Source: Gaiellasilicea sp963761905 (GTDB lineage Bacteria > Actinomycetota > Thermoleophilia > Gaiellales > Gaiellaceae). Taken from it: a stretch of 64,000 nucleotides of DNA. The translations under genes and the position numbers were made by a program. Each line of letters opens with the position of its first letter. Position 1 is the stretch's first letter. The DNA lies in NCBI GenBank assembly GCA_963761905.1, contig CAVXIQ010000005.1, positions 186,001 to 250,000 of the forward strand, in the 5' to 3' direction. Shown here one piece after another: positions 54,043 through 61,900 of this stretch. The notes below the pieces were generated by a model, which was given only the letters and a program-made list of their open reading frames with translations, was not told the DNA's origin and did not search any database.

Positions 54043-55587
54043 GTGCGAGTCTCGCTCGCCGGCGTCGTCAAGGCGTACGGCGCCACCACCGTTTTCGATC
54101 GCGTCGATCTGACGCTCGGCCCGCGCTCGCGGCTCGGCGTCGTGGGCCGGAACGGCGCCGGTAAGTCCACGCTGCTTCGGCTGCTCGGTGGAGCAGAGGC
54201 TCCGGATGAAGGCCGCGTCGAGCGGATTCCGGCGACGCTGACCGTCGGCTATCTGCCGCAGGAGCACGACCGGAGCCCCGCGGAGACGCTTCGCGCCTAC
54301 CTCGAGCGCCGAACCGGGATCGCCGACGCGCAGGCCGCGGTCGAACGACACACGGAAACGTGGCAGGCCGACGCCTACGGCTCTGCGCTCGAACGCTTCC
54401 TCGCGCTCGGTGGCGGCGACTTCGAGCATCGAGCACGCGCCGTCTGCGCCGACCTCGGGCTCGATGTCTCGCTCGAGCAGGCGACGGCGACCCTTTCGGG
54501 CGGCGAGGCGGCAAGAGCCGGGCTCGCGGCGATTCTCCTCTCCCGCTTCGACCTGCTCCTGCTCGACGAGCCGACGAACGACCTCGACTTCGACGGGCTG
54601 GAGCGGCTCGAGCGCTTCCTGGCCGGCTTCGACGGCGGGCTGGCCGTGGTCTCGCACGATCGCGCCTTTCTCGACCGGACGATCCGGCGGATCGTCGAGA
54701 TCGACCCCTGGACGCATCGCGTCAAGGAGTGGGCGGGAACCTGGAGCGACTACGAAGGGGCGCGCGAGCTCGCTCGCGAGCGTCAGTACGAGGCGTTCGC
54801 AGACAGCGAGGAGCGGCGACGCGACGTCGAGGCGTTGCTCGCCGCCCGCCGCACCCAGGCTCACGGGGCCGGCGGGATGGCGGACCGGCGCGGCACGAAG
54901 GCGCTCGCCGGGAAGGTGCGCCAAGCGAAGCGCTCGCTCGAGCGGATCTCGTCCGTCGAAAAGCCCTACGAGCCGTGGGAGCTGAAGCTCTCACTCACCG
55001 CTCGGCAGCGTCCGGGCGACTCGGTCGTCGCGCTCGAGGGCGCCGTCGGCGTCCGCGGCGACTTCCGGCTCGGGCCGATCGACCTCGTCCTCGCACCGGC
55101 CGAGCGCGTCGCGATCACAGGCCGAAACGGCAGCGGCAAGTCGACGCTCCTCGCCCTCTTGCTCGGTGAGCTACGGCTCGCCGCGGGCCGGCGCCGCGTC
55201 GGCCGATCCACGGTGCTGGGCTCGCTCGATCAGCGGCGTCTGGCGTACGACGGCCCGACGCCCGCGCTCGCTCGATTCCGCGAGCGAACCGGCCTGACGT
55301 CGGTCGACGCTCGCACCCTTCTCGCCAAGTTCAACCTCGGCGCCGACCACGTCGAGCGAGCCTGCGGGACGCTCTCACCGGGCGAGCGAACCCGGCTCAA
55401 CCTCGCAGAGCTGATGGCGCGCGGTGTCAACTGCCTCGTGCTCGACGAGCCCACGAACCACCTCGACCTCGAGGCGATCGAGGAGCTCGAAACCGCGCTC
55501 GCCGTCTACGAGGGAACGACGGTTGTGGTCTCCCACGACCGTCGCTTCCTCGAGCGGGTCGCGCCGACGCGCGAGCTCGCGCTCTAA
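54043..55587 (+). CDS. ABC-F family ATPase
   Basis: Soluble twin-ATPase of 514 residues without membrane segments. Domain 1 has GRNGAGKST (about 36-44), LSGGEAARAGLA and LLLLDEPTNDLD. A charged linker of about 80 residues (P-site-tRNA-interaction motif position) separates it from domain 2 with GRNGSGKST (about 365), LSPGERTRLNLAEL and CLVLDEPTNHLDL. ABC-F proteins act on the ribosome, either as translation factors or as antibiotic-resistance factors; which applies here cannot be told. GTG 54043 has the AGGAGGT site. It converges with the MerR gene, stops overlapping at 55584-55587. Confidence 0.9.
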   Translation: MRVSLAGVVKAYGATTVFDRVDLTLGPRSRLGVVGRNGAGKSTLLRLLGGAEAPDEGRVERIPATLTVGYLPQEHDRSPAETLRAYLERRTGIADAQAAVERHTETWQADAYGSALERFLALGGGDFEHRARAVCADLGLDVSLEQATATLSGGEAARAGLAAILLSRFDLLLLDEPTNDLDFDGLERLERFLAGFDGGLAVVSHDRAFLDRTIRRIVEIDPWTHRVKEWAGTWSDYEGARELARERQYEAFADSEERRRDVEALLAARRTQAHGAGGMADRRGTKALAGKVRQAKRSLERISSVEKPYEPWELKLSLTARQRPGDSVVALEGAVGVRGDFRLGPIDLVLAPAERVAITGRNGSGKSTLLALLLGELRLAAGRRRVGRSTVLGSLDQRRLAYDGPTPALARFRERTGLTSVDARTLLAKFNLGADHVERACGTLSPGERTRLNLAELMARGVNCLVLDEPTNHLDLEAIEELETALAVYEGTTVVVSHDRRFLERVAPTRELAL

Positions 55588-56414
55588 GAACGCGCCACGC
55601 TGACGGCCGCGTCGAGCGGGCCGTCGCGCAGGTGCTGCGCGCCGATCCGCTCCGCAAGGGCCCCCGAGATGCCCGCGCCGGCGAGGGCGAGCGGGAACCG
55701 TCCTGCCAGCTCTCGGAGCTCCATCTCACAGGCGGCGAGCTTCGAGTCGTCGACGGAGGCGACGACCACGAGGTCCGGCTGCAGGGCCTTCGCCGCCTCG
55801 TCGATCGTCGCCAGAGGGGTGTCCGCGCCGAGATAAGTGATCCGCCAGCCGTGCTCGCGGAGGGCGAGGCCGAAGGCGATCAGCGAGAGGTCGTGAAGCT
55901 CTCCGGCCGGACAGGCGAGGAGCGCCCGCTTTCCGGCGCCGCGATCCCACCCGCGGGCGAGCCCCAGGAGTCGTCCTCGGAGCAGGTTGCTCGCGAAATG
56001 CTCCTGCGCGATCGAGAGCTCGCCCTGCCGCCAGAGGATGCCGAGCTCGCGCAGGGTGGGGAGGATCGAGTCGCGGAGGACGGTCTCGACGGTGAGCGTG
56101 GCGAGGAGCCGGTCGAGCGCGGCGTGCGCACCGACGTCGTCGTAGGCCGTCAGAGCTACGGCGAGCGACTCCACCTCGGGCGACTCGGCCCGGCCCTCGA
56201 GCGCCATCCGAGCCGCTTCGCCCGCCGAGATGCCCCGGGAGAGGGCGGCGTTCATCGCGTGGATGCGGCGCTCGTCCGCTCCCGTATAGAGCCGGTAACC
56301 GCCCGGCGAGCGCACGGGGTCGAGCAGGCCGTAGCGCCGCTCCCAGGCCCGCAGGAGCTCGGGCCTGACCCCGGTGCGCCGGGCGAGCTCGCCGATCCGA
56401 AGGTCTGCAGCCAC
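55584..56414 (-). CDS. MerR-family regulator with CarH-type B12 photoreceptor domain
   Basis: A 276-residue regulator. The N-terminal MerR winged helix (LRIGELARRTGVRPELLRAW) is followed by a four-helix bundle and a Rossmann B12-binding domain. All CarH signature residues are present: Trp128 and, after nine residues, Glu138-His139 (WRQGELSIAQEH), and the lower cobalt ligand His174 in PAGELHDLSL. In Thermus CarH these are W131, E141, H142 and H177, the same spacing three residues later. GTG 56414 has TACAGT on the same strand six bases upstream. It is divergent from the small membrane-protein genes and probably controls them and itself; light-dependent release is inferred from the family. Confidence 0.88.
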   Translation of the reverse strand: MAADLRIGELARRTGVRPELLRAWERRYGLLDPVRSPGGYRLYTGADERRIHAMNAALSRGISAGEAARMALEGRAESPEVESLAVALTAYDDVGAHAALDRLLATLTVETVLRDSILPTLRELGILWRQGELSIAQEHFASNLLRGRLLGLARGWDRGAGKRALLACPAGELHDLSLIAFGLALREHGWRITYLGADTPLATIDEAAKALQPDLVVVASVDDSKLAACEMELRELAGRFPLALAGAGISGALAERIGAQHLRDGPLDAAVSVARS

Positions 56415-56420
56415 GAAGAC

Positions 56421-56426
56421 ACTGTA
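56421..56426 (-). promoter_or_regulatory. -10 element of the MerR/CarH-like gene
   Basis: Reverse-strand TACAGT (plus ACTGTA), six bases before the GTG at 56414. It is inside CTGTACAG, a palindrome-rich motif that also resembles MerR/CarH operator half-sites. Confidence 0.5.
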
Positions 56427-56506
56427 CAGACTAGGAACAAAGATTTGACAATCGGGGATCTGACGCGTAGATTGCCTCCACAAACTCTGGACATAGTCTG
56501 AACAAG
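56422..56506. repeat. Paired operator-like repeats around the divergent promoter
   Basis: CTGTACAGACTAGGAACAA (from 56422) and CTGGACATAGTCTGAACAA (from 56487) share the frame CTGkACA...GAACAA. They also contain a perfect inverted 7-mer pair, CAGACTA (56427-56433) and TAGTCTG (56494-56500). They flank the forward -35/-10 and overlap the reverse -10, as would be expected of binding sites for a dimeric or tetrameric MerR-type repressor. Confidence 0.45.
56445..56473 (+). promoter_or_regulatory. Sigma70-type promoter of the small membrane-protein operon
   Basis: TTGACA (56445-56450, perfect -35), 17-base spacer, TAGATT (56468-56473, -10). It leads to a short leader and AAGGAG before ATG 56518. 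On the other strand TGACAA reads TTGTCA, so the -35 region is shared between divergent promoters. This is the best classical promoter in the window. Confidence 0.75.
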
Positions 56507-56517
56507 AAGGAGAATCG

Positions 56518-56751
56518 ATGAAGAAGTTCGATGTGCTCGCAGCGGTACTCGTCGTGGTCGGAGGCCTGAACTGGGGGCTTGTCGCCTTGGCGGAGTTCGA
56601 TCTCGTCGCCACGCTCGTCGGGCTCGAGTTCGGCGAGACGAACGTCGTCTCCCGTCTCATCTACGGCCTCGTCGGGCTCGCGGCGGTCTACCAGATCGCC
56701 CAGCAGGCTTCGATCCGCCGCCGCTGGTCGTCAGCGCCGGCCACCGCGTAG
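56518..56751 (+). CDS. DUF378 family small membrane protein
   Basis: A 77-residue protein with two membrane helices. VLAAVLVVVGGLNWGLVALA and the later VSRLIYGLVGLAAVYQI are hallmarks of DUF378. ATG 56518 has AAGGAG at 56507-56512. It is the first gene downstream of the sigma70-type promoter that is divergent from the CarH-like regulator. Function of the family is unknown. Confidence 0.88.
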   Translation: MKKFDVLAAVLVVVGGLNWGLVALAEFDLVATLVGLEFGETNVVSRLIYGLVGLAAVYQIAQQASIRRRWSSAPATA

Positions 56752-56760
56752 GCCGTGGGG

Positions 56761-56982
56761 ATGAACGCGATGCGATCTCCCTCACCCACCTGGGCGCTCG
56801 TGGCAGGGACGGCCGAACGCCGCTCGCGGTTCCTGCTCCTCGGCGCCGCTGCCCTCTCGTTCGTCCTCTCGGTCTCGCTCTGGTTCTCGGGGAACGAGCT
56901 GCAGGGGATCTTCGTCGGCCTCTGGGTCCCGTCGATCCTGTCGCTCGGCGCGATCGTCCTACCGCGGGGGGCGGTGCGATGA
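56761..56982 (+). CDS. Small two-helix membrane protein
   Basis: A 73-residue protein with two hydrophobic helices (FLLLGAAALSFVLSVSLWF and LQGIFVGLWVPSILSLGAIV). ATG 56761 is preceded by GTGGGG; a GTG at 56755 is possible. It overlaps the next small gene by four bases, so it belongs to the same operon. Not assigned to a known family. Confidence 0.6.
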   Translation: MNAMRSPSPTWALVAGTAERRSRFLLLGAAALSFVLSVSLWFSGNELQGIFVGLWVPSILSLGAIVLPRGAVR

Positions 56983-57161
56983 GCACTGTCGCGCTGTTCG
57001 TCGTCGGGACGTTCGTGACCCTGCTCGTCGGAGCCTCGCTCACGCTTCTCTTCTGGGGCGCAGTCCTCGACGGGCGCTACAACGACGAGAAGCGGGCGGA
57101 GGAGACGGCGGCCGACCTGCTCCTCGCCGCCGAGCGATTCCGAGGGGTCGACGCGGCGTAG
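56979..57161 (+). CDS. Small single-helix membrane protein
   Basis: A 60-residue protein: an N-terminal membrane helix (LFVVGTFVTLLVGASLTLLF) and a charged cytoplasmic tail (DGRYNDEKRAEETAADLL). ATG 56979 overlaps the preceding stop (ATGA), and the stop lies seven bases before the glycosyltransferase, so it is probably cotranscribed with both. Confidence 0.6.
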   Translation: MSTVALFVVGTFVTLLVGASLTLLFWGAVLDGRYNDEKRAEETAADLLLAAERFRGVDAA

Positions 57162-57168
57162 CTGAGTC

Positions 57169-59016
57169 ATGCCTCCCGGACGAACCCCCGACCTGCTGCA
57201 CTCGATCGAGCTGGGCGGAGTGCTCGACGCGCTGCGGGCCGCAACCGAGCTCCGCCGCCGGCCGGTCGCAGCGGCCGAGCTCGACCCGCTGCTCCGGTTG
57301 GCCGAGCACGGGAACACGCTTGCCCGGGCCTGCGCGGGCTACGCGCTCGGTCGACGGCTTGGGGGCGACGTCGACCACGCGCTCCTCTCCCTGCTGACCT
57401 CGGGTGAGGAGAGCCTGCGCCGCGCGGGAGCCCTCGTCCTGTCGGAGCGGCCGCGGTTCGAGGCGGCGGCGCCGTTCCTGCGCGCGCACGCCGCCTCCGG
57501 CGGGGTCGGTGGGATGCTTGCCTCGCTCGCGCTGGAGGAGTGGAACGGGCTGCCGCGAGCCGCAGAGCGTCTTCGGCCGCCTCGCTCCGGCGCGCGTGGG
57601 CTCCGGGTCGGCCAGGTGTTCCTCCAGGGCCGGATCGACGCAGGGCTCCACGAGGTCGGCGCCGGCGACGGCGGCGGACTCGCCACGCTCGTCGTCCAGC
57701 TCTCTCGCGCGCTCGGCCGACGTCCGGAGATCGACTCGGTGGTCACGCTCGCGCGGGCATTCGCCGACGAGCACTCGATCGTTTCGTGCGAGCTGCTGCA
57801 CGAACGAGTGGGGCCGGGATCGTCGATCGAGCGGATTGCCTTCGGGCCAGAGGGATACCTGGCCACGGCGGACATGTGGCCGCACCGAGCGGAGATCGAA
57901 CGCGAGCTCGAGCGCGCGCTGCTGCAGCTTCCTGCCCTCGACGTCCTGCACCTCCGCTTCGCGGACGTCGGCACCTTCGCGGCCGCGCGCGTGTGTCGGC
58001 GCCTCGGGATTCCCGTCTGCTTCACCCTGGCGGCCGACCCGCACGTCGTCATCCGCGCGGCGGAGCAGGCAGGCCGCCTCAGTCGGGAGACGTTCGGAGA
58101 GGCCGAGGTGCGCGAGCACTATCTTCTCCGGGCTCACATCGTCGAGTCGATGCTCGAGCAGGCCGCCGGTCTCGTCACCTTTCCGCGCCCCGACGCCGCG
58201 GCCGACCTGCGAGACATGCTCGGGATCGAGCTCGGCGGCCCGAAGGCCGGAAGGCTGCGAACCGTCTCGGAGGGGATCTCGATCCGGACGCTCGACCGGG
58301 CGGCCGGCGCAGCGGCGGAGCCGGCCGAGCCGGAGGTATGGCAAGACCTGCGGCGTGCCGTCGCCACGCTTCCGGCTGAGCGCGCAGGGCTTCCGCTCTT
58401 GATCTCGGTAGGCAGGTTCCATCGCGTCAAGGGCTTCGACCGGCTCCTCGAGGCGTGGGCCGGCGACCCGGTGCTCTTCGCCGCCTTCAACCTCGCGCTC
58501 GTTGGCGGCGACCTTGAGCGCCCGACCGGAGAGGAGGCGGATGTGCTGCGCCGCCTGGGCACCGTCGAGCGGAGCTTCCCTCATGCGTGCTCGGGCCGCC
58601 TTTTGCTCGGCCACCGCTCGCACGACGACGTCGCTCTGCTCCTCCACGCGGCCCGGTTCGGGCTCGAGGACGCGGTGGCCCCGGACGCGGTCTACGCCTG
58701 CGCCAGCGACAAGGAGGAATTCGGGCTGGCGCTCCTCGAAGCGCTCGGCGCCGGGCTCACGGTTGTCGCACCGATCGTCGGTGGTCCTGCGACCTACGTG
58801 GAGCACGGCGTCAACGGCTGGCTCGTCGACACAACCTCTGTCGACGAGTTGCGACGGGGGCTGAACCTGGCCGCCCGTCTCCGCCACGTCGAGGGCAGGG
58901 CCGCCGCTGCCACCGCGCTCGTCCGCGAGCGGTTCTCGATCGAGGGGATGGCCGCGAAGCTGACCGAGCTCTATCTCGGCCTGGGCGATTCCTCCCGGCT
59001 GGAGGTGGCGGCGTGA
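57169..59016 (+). CDS. GT4 glycosyltransferase, sucrose-phosphate-synthase-like, with HEAT-like N-terminus
   Basis: A 615-residue retaining glycosyltransferase. Residues 1-140 form helical repeats like HEAT units (ARACAGYALGRRLGGDVDHA). The GT-B fold starts at about 145 with GQVFLQGRIDAGLHEVGAGD and continues with ISVGRFHRVKGFDRLLEAW. The nucleotide-sugar block is DKEEFGLALLEALGAGLTVV (E-x7-E) and IVGGPATYVEHGVNGWLVD. The layout resembles sucrose-phosphate or sucrose synthases but the acceptor is unknown. ATG 57169; the stop overlaps the next glycosyltransferase (GTGA). Confidence 0.82.
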   Translation: MPPGRTPDLLHSIELGGVLDALRAATELRRRPVAAAELDPLLRLAEHGNTLARACAGYALGRRLGGDVDHALLSLLTSGEESLRRAGALVLSERPRFEAAAPFLRAHAASGGVGGMLASLALEEWNGLPRAAERLRPPRSGARGLRVGQVFLQGRIDAGLHEVGAGDGGGLATLVVQLSRALGRRPEIDSVVTLARAFADEHSIVSCELLHERVGPGSSIERIAFGPEGYLATADMWPHRAEIERELERALLQLPALDVLHLRFADVGTFAAARVCRRLGIPVCFTLAADPHVVIRAAEQAGRLSRETFGEAEVREHYLLRAHIVESMLEQAAGLVTFPRPDAAADLRDMLGIELGGPKAGRLRTVSEGISIRTLDRAAGAAAEPAEPEVWQDLRRAVATLPAERAGLPLLISVGRFHRVKGFDRLLEAWAGDPVLFAAFNLALVGGDLERPTGEEADVLRRLGTVERSFPHACSGRLLLGHRSHDDVALLLHAARFGLEDAVAPDAVYACASDKEEFGLALLEALGAGLTVVAPIVGGPATYVEHGVNGWLVDTTSVDELRRGLNLAARLRHVEGRAAAATALVRERFSIEGMAAKLTELYLGLGDSSRLEVAA

Positions 59017-60383
59017 GAGCGCTCCTGCTCAGCCCGGATTACGCCTCCCACTACTTCCCGCTCTCCGCCCTCGGTCGCGAGCTCCGCTCCCGCGGGTACG
59101 ACGTCCTCGTGGCGACGGGGCCGGCACTTCGCAGCCGCGTCGAGCAGGACGGCTTCGGCTACCGGGAGCTCGTCCTCGGGCCGGGGAGCAACCCGGGCCT
59201 GATCCGGGCAGCAGAGCAGCCCGGCGACGAGGGCGAACGGGTCGACGCTTTCCTGGCGGCGACGCGCGAGGGAATGATCGAGACCCTCCGCTACCAGGCG
59301 GAGTCGCGGCTCCGGGACCTGCTCTGGCGGCCGGAGGAGGTGACCGCCCGGCTCAGCGCGCTCCTCGCCGAGGTGCGGCCCTCGGTCGTCGTCTCCGACC
59401 AGCTCGCATTCGGGGCCACGCTCGCGCTGCGCGCGCTGGCGCAGCCGTACGTGAGCTTCCATCCCGGGCATCCGTCGGCGATCGTCGGCCCGGGCGAGGT
59501 CTTCGGGTTCCCCGCGCTCCGCTCGCGAGAGTTCGACGCGGACGACAGGGAGCTGGCGAACCTGTGGGAACGGTGCGTCGAGGTCTCGGAACGCTTCACC
59601 CACGTCTTCAACCGCACGCTCCGCGGATTGAATCCTTCGGCGCCGCAGGTCGTCTCTGCGTTCGCCGCCACCTCGCCCCTGCTCACGCTCGTCAACTATC
59701 CGGCCGAGCTCGGCGAGTATCGGAGGGCGTCGCTGCCGCGCAGCGTCCACTTCGTCGGCGCGTCCGTCCGGCACGAGCCGATTACGGATCCGACGCTCTC
59801 TGCGTGGCTCGCGCGACCGAATGGAGAGCTGCCGCGGATCTACGTCTCCTTCGGCAGCTTCCTCTCGGCGCGCTCGGACGTCCTCGCTCGGATCGTGGAC
59901 GCGTTCCGCGCCGAGCCGATTCAGCTGGTCGTCGCCTCCGGCGTGACCCAGTCCGAGTCGTTGCCTGAAGTACCTAAGAGCTGGCGGATCCAGCCGTATG
60001 TGCCACAGCCCGCGCTGCTCCGCTGGTGCGACCTCGCGATCTCGCACGGCGGCAACAACACCGTCACCGAGGCGCTCTGGGCCGGCGTTCCGCTCCTACT
60101 CTGTCCGTTTTCGACCGACCAGTTCGCCGCCGCCGAGGACGTCCGGCGGAGCGGCCTCGGCGACGTCTTCGACCCGAACGCGGCCTCCCCCGAAGCGATC
60201 GCCGACCTCGCCCGAGGCGTGCTCGCCGGGGCCGCGCCGGAGCGCGCCGCCCTCCTCTCCGAGCGACTGAGGTCGGGCGCAGGCCCCGCGTACGCCGTCG
60301 ACCTGATCGTGGGGCTCGCCGCCCGGCGCCGCTCGGTTGCGCGGGCGGGCGCAAGCCGAGCGGTCAGGCCGAGCCTGGCGTGA
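59013..60383 (+). CDS. GT1 glycosyltransferase (MGT/UGT-like)
   Basis: A 456-residue inverting GT-B glycosyltransferase. The N-terminal acceptor domain starts ALLLSPDYASHYFPLSALGR. The C-terminal donor signature is WCDLAISHGGNNTVTEALWA followed by GVPLLLCPFSTDQFAAAEDV, the usual HGGxxTxxEAL...P...DQ pattern. Family members glycosylate macrolides, flavonoids or lipids. It overlaps the preceding GT4 gene and probably works on a related glycolipid or secondary metabolite; this is inference. Confidence 0.87.
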   Translation: MRALLLSPDYASHYFPLSALGRELRSRGYDVLVATGPALRSRVEQDGFGYRELVLGPGSNPGLIRAAEQPGDEGERVDAFLAATREGMIETLRYQAESRLRDLLWRPEEVTARLSALLAEVRPSVVVSDQLAFGATLALRALAQPYVSFHPGHPSAIVGPGEVFGFPALRSREFDADDRELANLWERCVEVSERFTHVFNRTLRGLNPSAPQVVSAFAATSPLLTLVNYPAELGEYRRASLPRSVHFVGASVRHEPITDPTLSAWLARPNGELPRIYVSFGSFLSARSDVLARIVDAFRAEPIQLVVASGVTQSESLPEVPKSWRIQPYVPQPALLRWCDLAISHGGNNTVTEALWAGVPLLLCPFSTDQFAAAEDVRRSGLGDVFDPNAASPEAIADLARGVLAGAAPERAALLSERLRSGAGPAYAVDLIVGLAARRRSVARAGASRAVRPSLA

Positions 60384-60389
60384 CGGTGG

Positions 60390-61622
60390 CTACGTGCCCA
60401 GCGACGGAACCACGCGTCCCTGCGGGTAGATCAGGTAGACGGTTCCGCCGGACGCCGACAGCCACACCGTCTCGAGCTCCGTCCGATCGTAGGTCCGCCG
60501 CACGTCCTCGTTCGTCGAGGCGGCGGGATCGTTGACGATCGGATTGCCGTCTGCGTCGAAGCCGACGATCACGGCGAGGTGCCCGTCGCTCGACGAGACC
60601 GCGCTCCCCGTGACCTCGCCCTTCTTCCAGGCCCAGCTGAAGACGACAGGCACTCCCGCCGCGACCCAGTCCTCGACGTCGTTCATCGAGGTGAAGCGGG
60701 CTACGGACGCCTCCATGCCTTCGGTGGCCGCGTACGCCGTGTTGAACGGCCAGTTGCCGTGTCCGTCGTAGATCCAGTCGTAGACGCCGTCGACGGCCCT
60801 CCGCACACGAGTTTCGATTGGGCCCGAGTCGCCGGGGTCCGTCCCGAGATAGCCGTTCCAGTAGGAAAGCACCATCGAGACCGAGGTCGGGCTGCACCAG
60901 ACGTTGCCCCCGTCCGGATAGACCATCTGCGAGTGCTCCGGCACGGCGCTGGGAAGCGTGATCGGGCCAAGGTGCGAGCGCGGCTCCAGACTCGGCCGGT
61001 CCGGCGCGGCGGTCGAGGTCGCCACCGAGAGGAAGCGGACGCTCGGAGCGGCCGTCCCCGCCGTGAAGAGCTGCAGCTTCGTCTGGTACGCATCGGCCGG
61101 CGGCGCCTTCTTCCCGTTCAGGACGAGCGTGTCGGTCGCGACAAAACCGTCGGTATCTCCCTGGAGCCGCACCGAATGACGGCTCACATCGGTCTCGCCG
61201 GAAGCCCAGACTCCGAGGCTGTACCACTTCGTCCAGCGATCCGACGATCCGTGCTCTGATCCAGGTCTCGATCCAGGTGCCCGAGGGGCGTCGTCGCGTT
61301 CCACGAGGCGATCGCCTCGGTGAACGCCGAATGCGGTCGAGGTGACCGGCGAGATCGCCTCACCGACCCGGTAGGCGCCGCCATTGTAGTAGTTGCCGCC
61401 GTAGTACGCGCCGGGCGCGTCCGTGCCGGCGGTGAGCCCGGAGGCGGCCACGGTGAGGCTGCCGTCGCCTGCGACGGCGGTTCCCGAATGGCTCCAGCCG
61501 GCGAACGTGCGCCAGCTGTCGTAGCCGGTTTGATAGGCCGCGCCGCCGCTCTTGGCGCCCGCCGAGACGGCGGCGACGGACGCGAGTACGAGCAGCGAGA
61601 TCAGGACGAGCGTGCGAGACAA
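60390..61622 (-). CDS. Secreted C39-family-like peptidase (three frame breaks)
   Basis: An exported papain-like protein of about 410 residues. TTG 61622 has GGAGGGG six bases upstream and gives the signal peptide SRTLVLISLLVLASVAAVSA. A beta-rich N-terminal domain contains FTEAIASWNATTPLG, read only after breaks near 61333, 61284 and 61255. RWTKWYSLGVWASGETD then resumes the main frame. The catalytic domain has Cys in WCSPTSVSMVLSYWNGYL and His in SDGHLAVIVGF, with Asn/Asp in NPIVNDPAA. The substrate is unknown; convergent with the GT1 gene. Confidence 0.75.
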   Translation of the reverse strand: MSRTLVLISLLVLASVAAVSAGAKSGGAAYQTGYDSWRTFAGWSHSGTAVAGDGSLTVAASGLTAGTDAPGAYYGGNYYNGGAYRVGEAISPVTSTAFGVHRGDRLVERDDAPRAPGSRPGSEHGSSDRWTKWYSLGVWASGETDVSRHSVRLQGDTDGFVATDTLVLNGKKAPPADAYQTKLQLFTAGTAAPSVRFLSVATSTAAPDRPSLEPRSHLGPITLPSAVPEHSQMVYPDGGNVWCSPTSVSMVLSYWNGYLGTDPGDSGPIETRVRRAVDGVYDWIYDGHGNWPFNTAYAATEGMEASVARFTSMNDVEDWVAAGVPVVFSWAWKKGEVTGSAVSSSDGHLAVIVGFDADGNPIVNDPAASTNEDVRRTYDRTELETVWLSASGGTVYLIYPQGRVVPSLGT

Positions 61623-61691
61623 TGGAATCCCCTCCCGTAAGTGACGACGCGCCATCATCGCGCGCGGGCCGGATCGGCGCAAACGTTGCGC

Positions 61692-61697
61692 TACACT
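61692..61697 (+). promoter_or_regulatory. -10-like element in rpmF leader
   Basis: TACACT, twelve bases before the ATG at 61710, embedded in GCTACACTCCGC, the same 12-base string as before rpmB. No Shine-Dalgarno sequence is present. Confidence 0.5.
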
Positions 61698-61709
61698 CCG
61701 CAGCCGCCG

Positions 61710-61898
61710 ATGGCAGTCCCCAAGAAGAAAACCTCCAAGGCACGTCGAGACAAGCGCCGCGCCCAGCACGGGATCGAGTCGCCGCGCGTCAACGTCTGTC
61801 CGACCTGCCAGCAGCCGAAGCGCCCGCACCACGTGTGCCCGACGTGCAAGACGTACAAGGGCCGCGAGATCGAGCCGCTCCGCACTCCCGCTCCGTAG
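61710..61898 (+). CDS. rpmF: 50S ribosomal protein L32
   Basis: A 62-residue L32. It starts MAVPKKKTSKARRDKRRAQH, and the zinc cysteines CPTCQQPKRPHHVCPTC (C+ form) are intact. The classical neighbour DUF177 is 7.8 kb upstream. plsX follows two bases after the stop, the conserved rpmF-plsX-acpP order. Confidence 0.97.
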   Translation: MAVPKKKTSKARRDKRRAQHGIESPRVNVCPTCQQPKRPHHVCPTCKTYKGREIEPLRTPAP

Positions 61899-61900
61899 CC

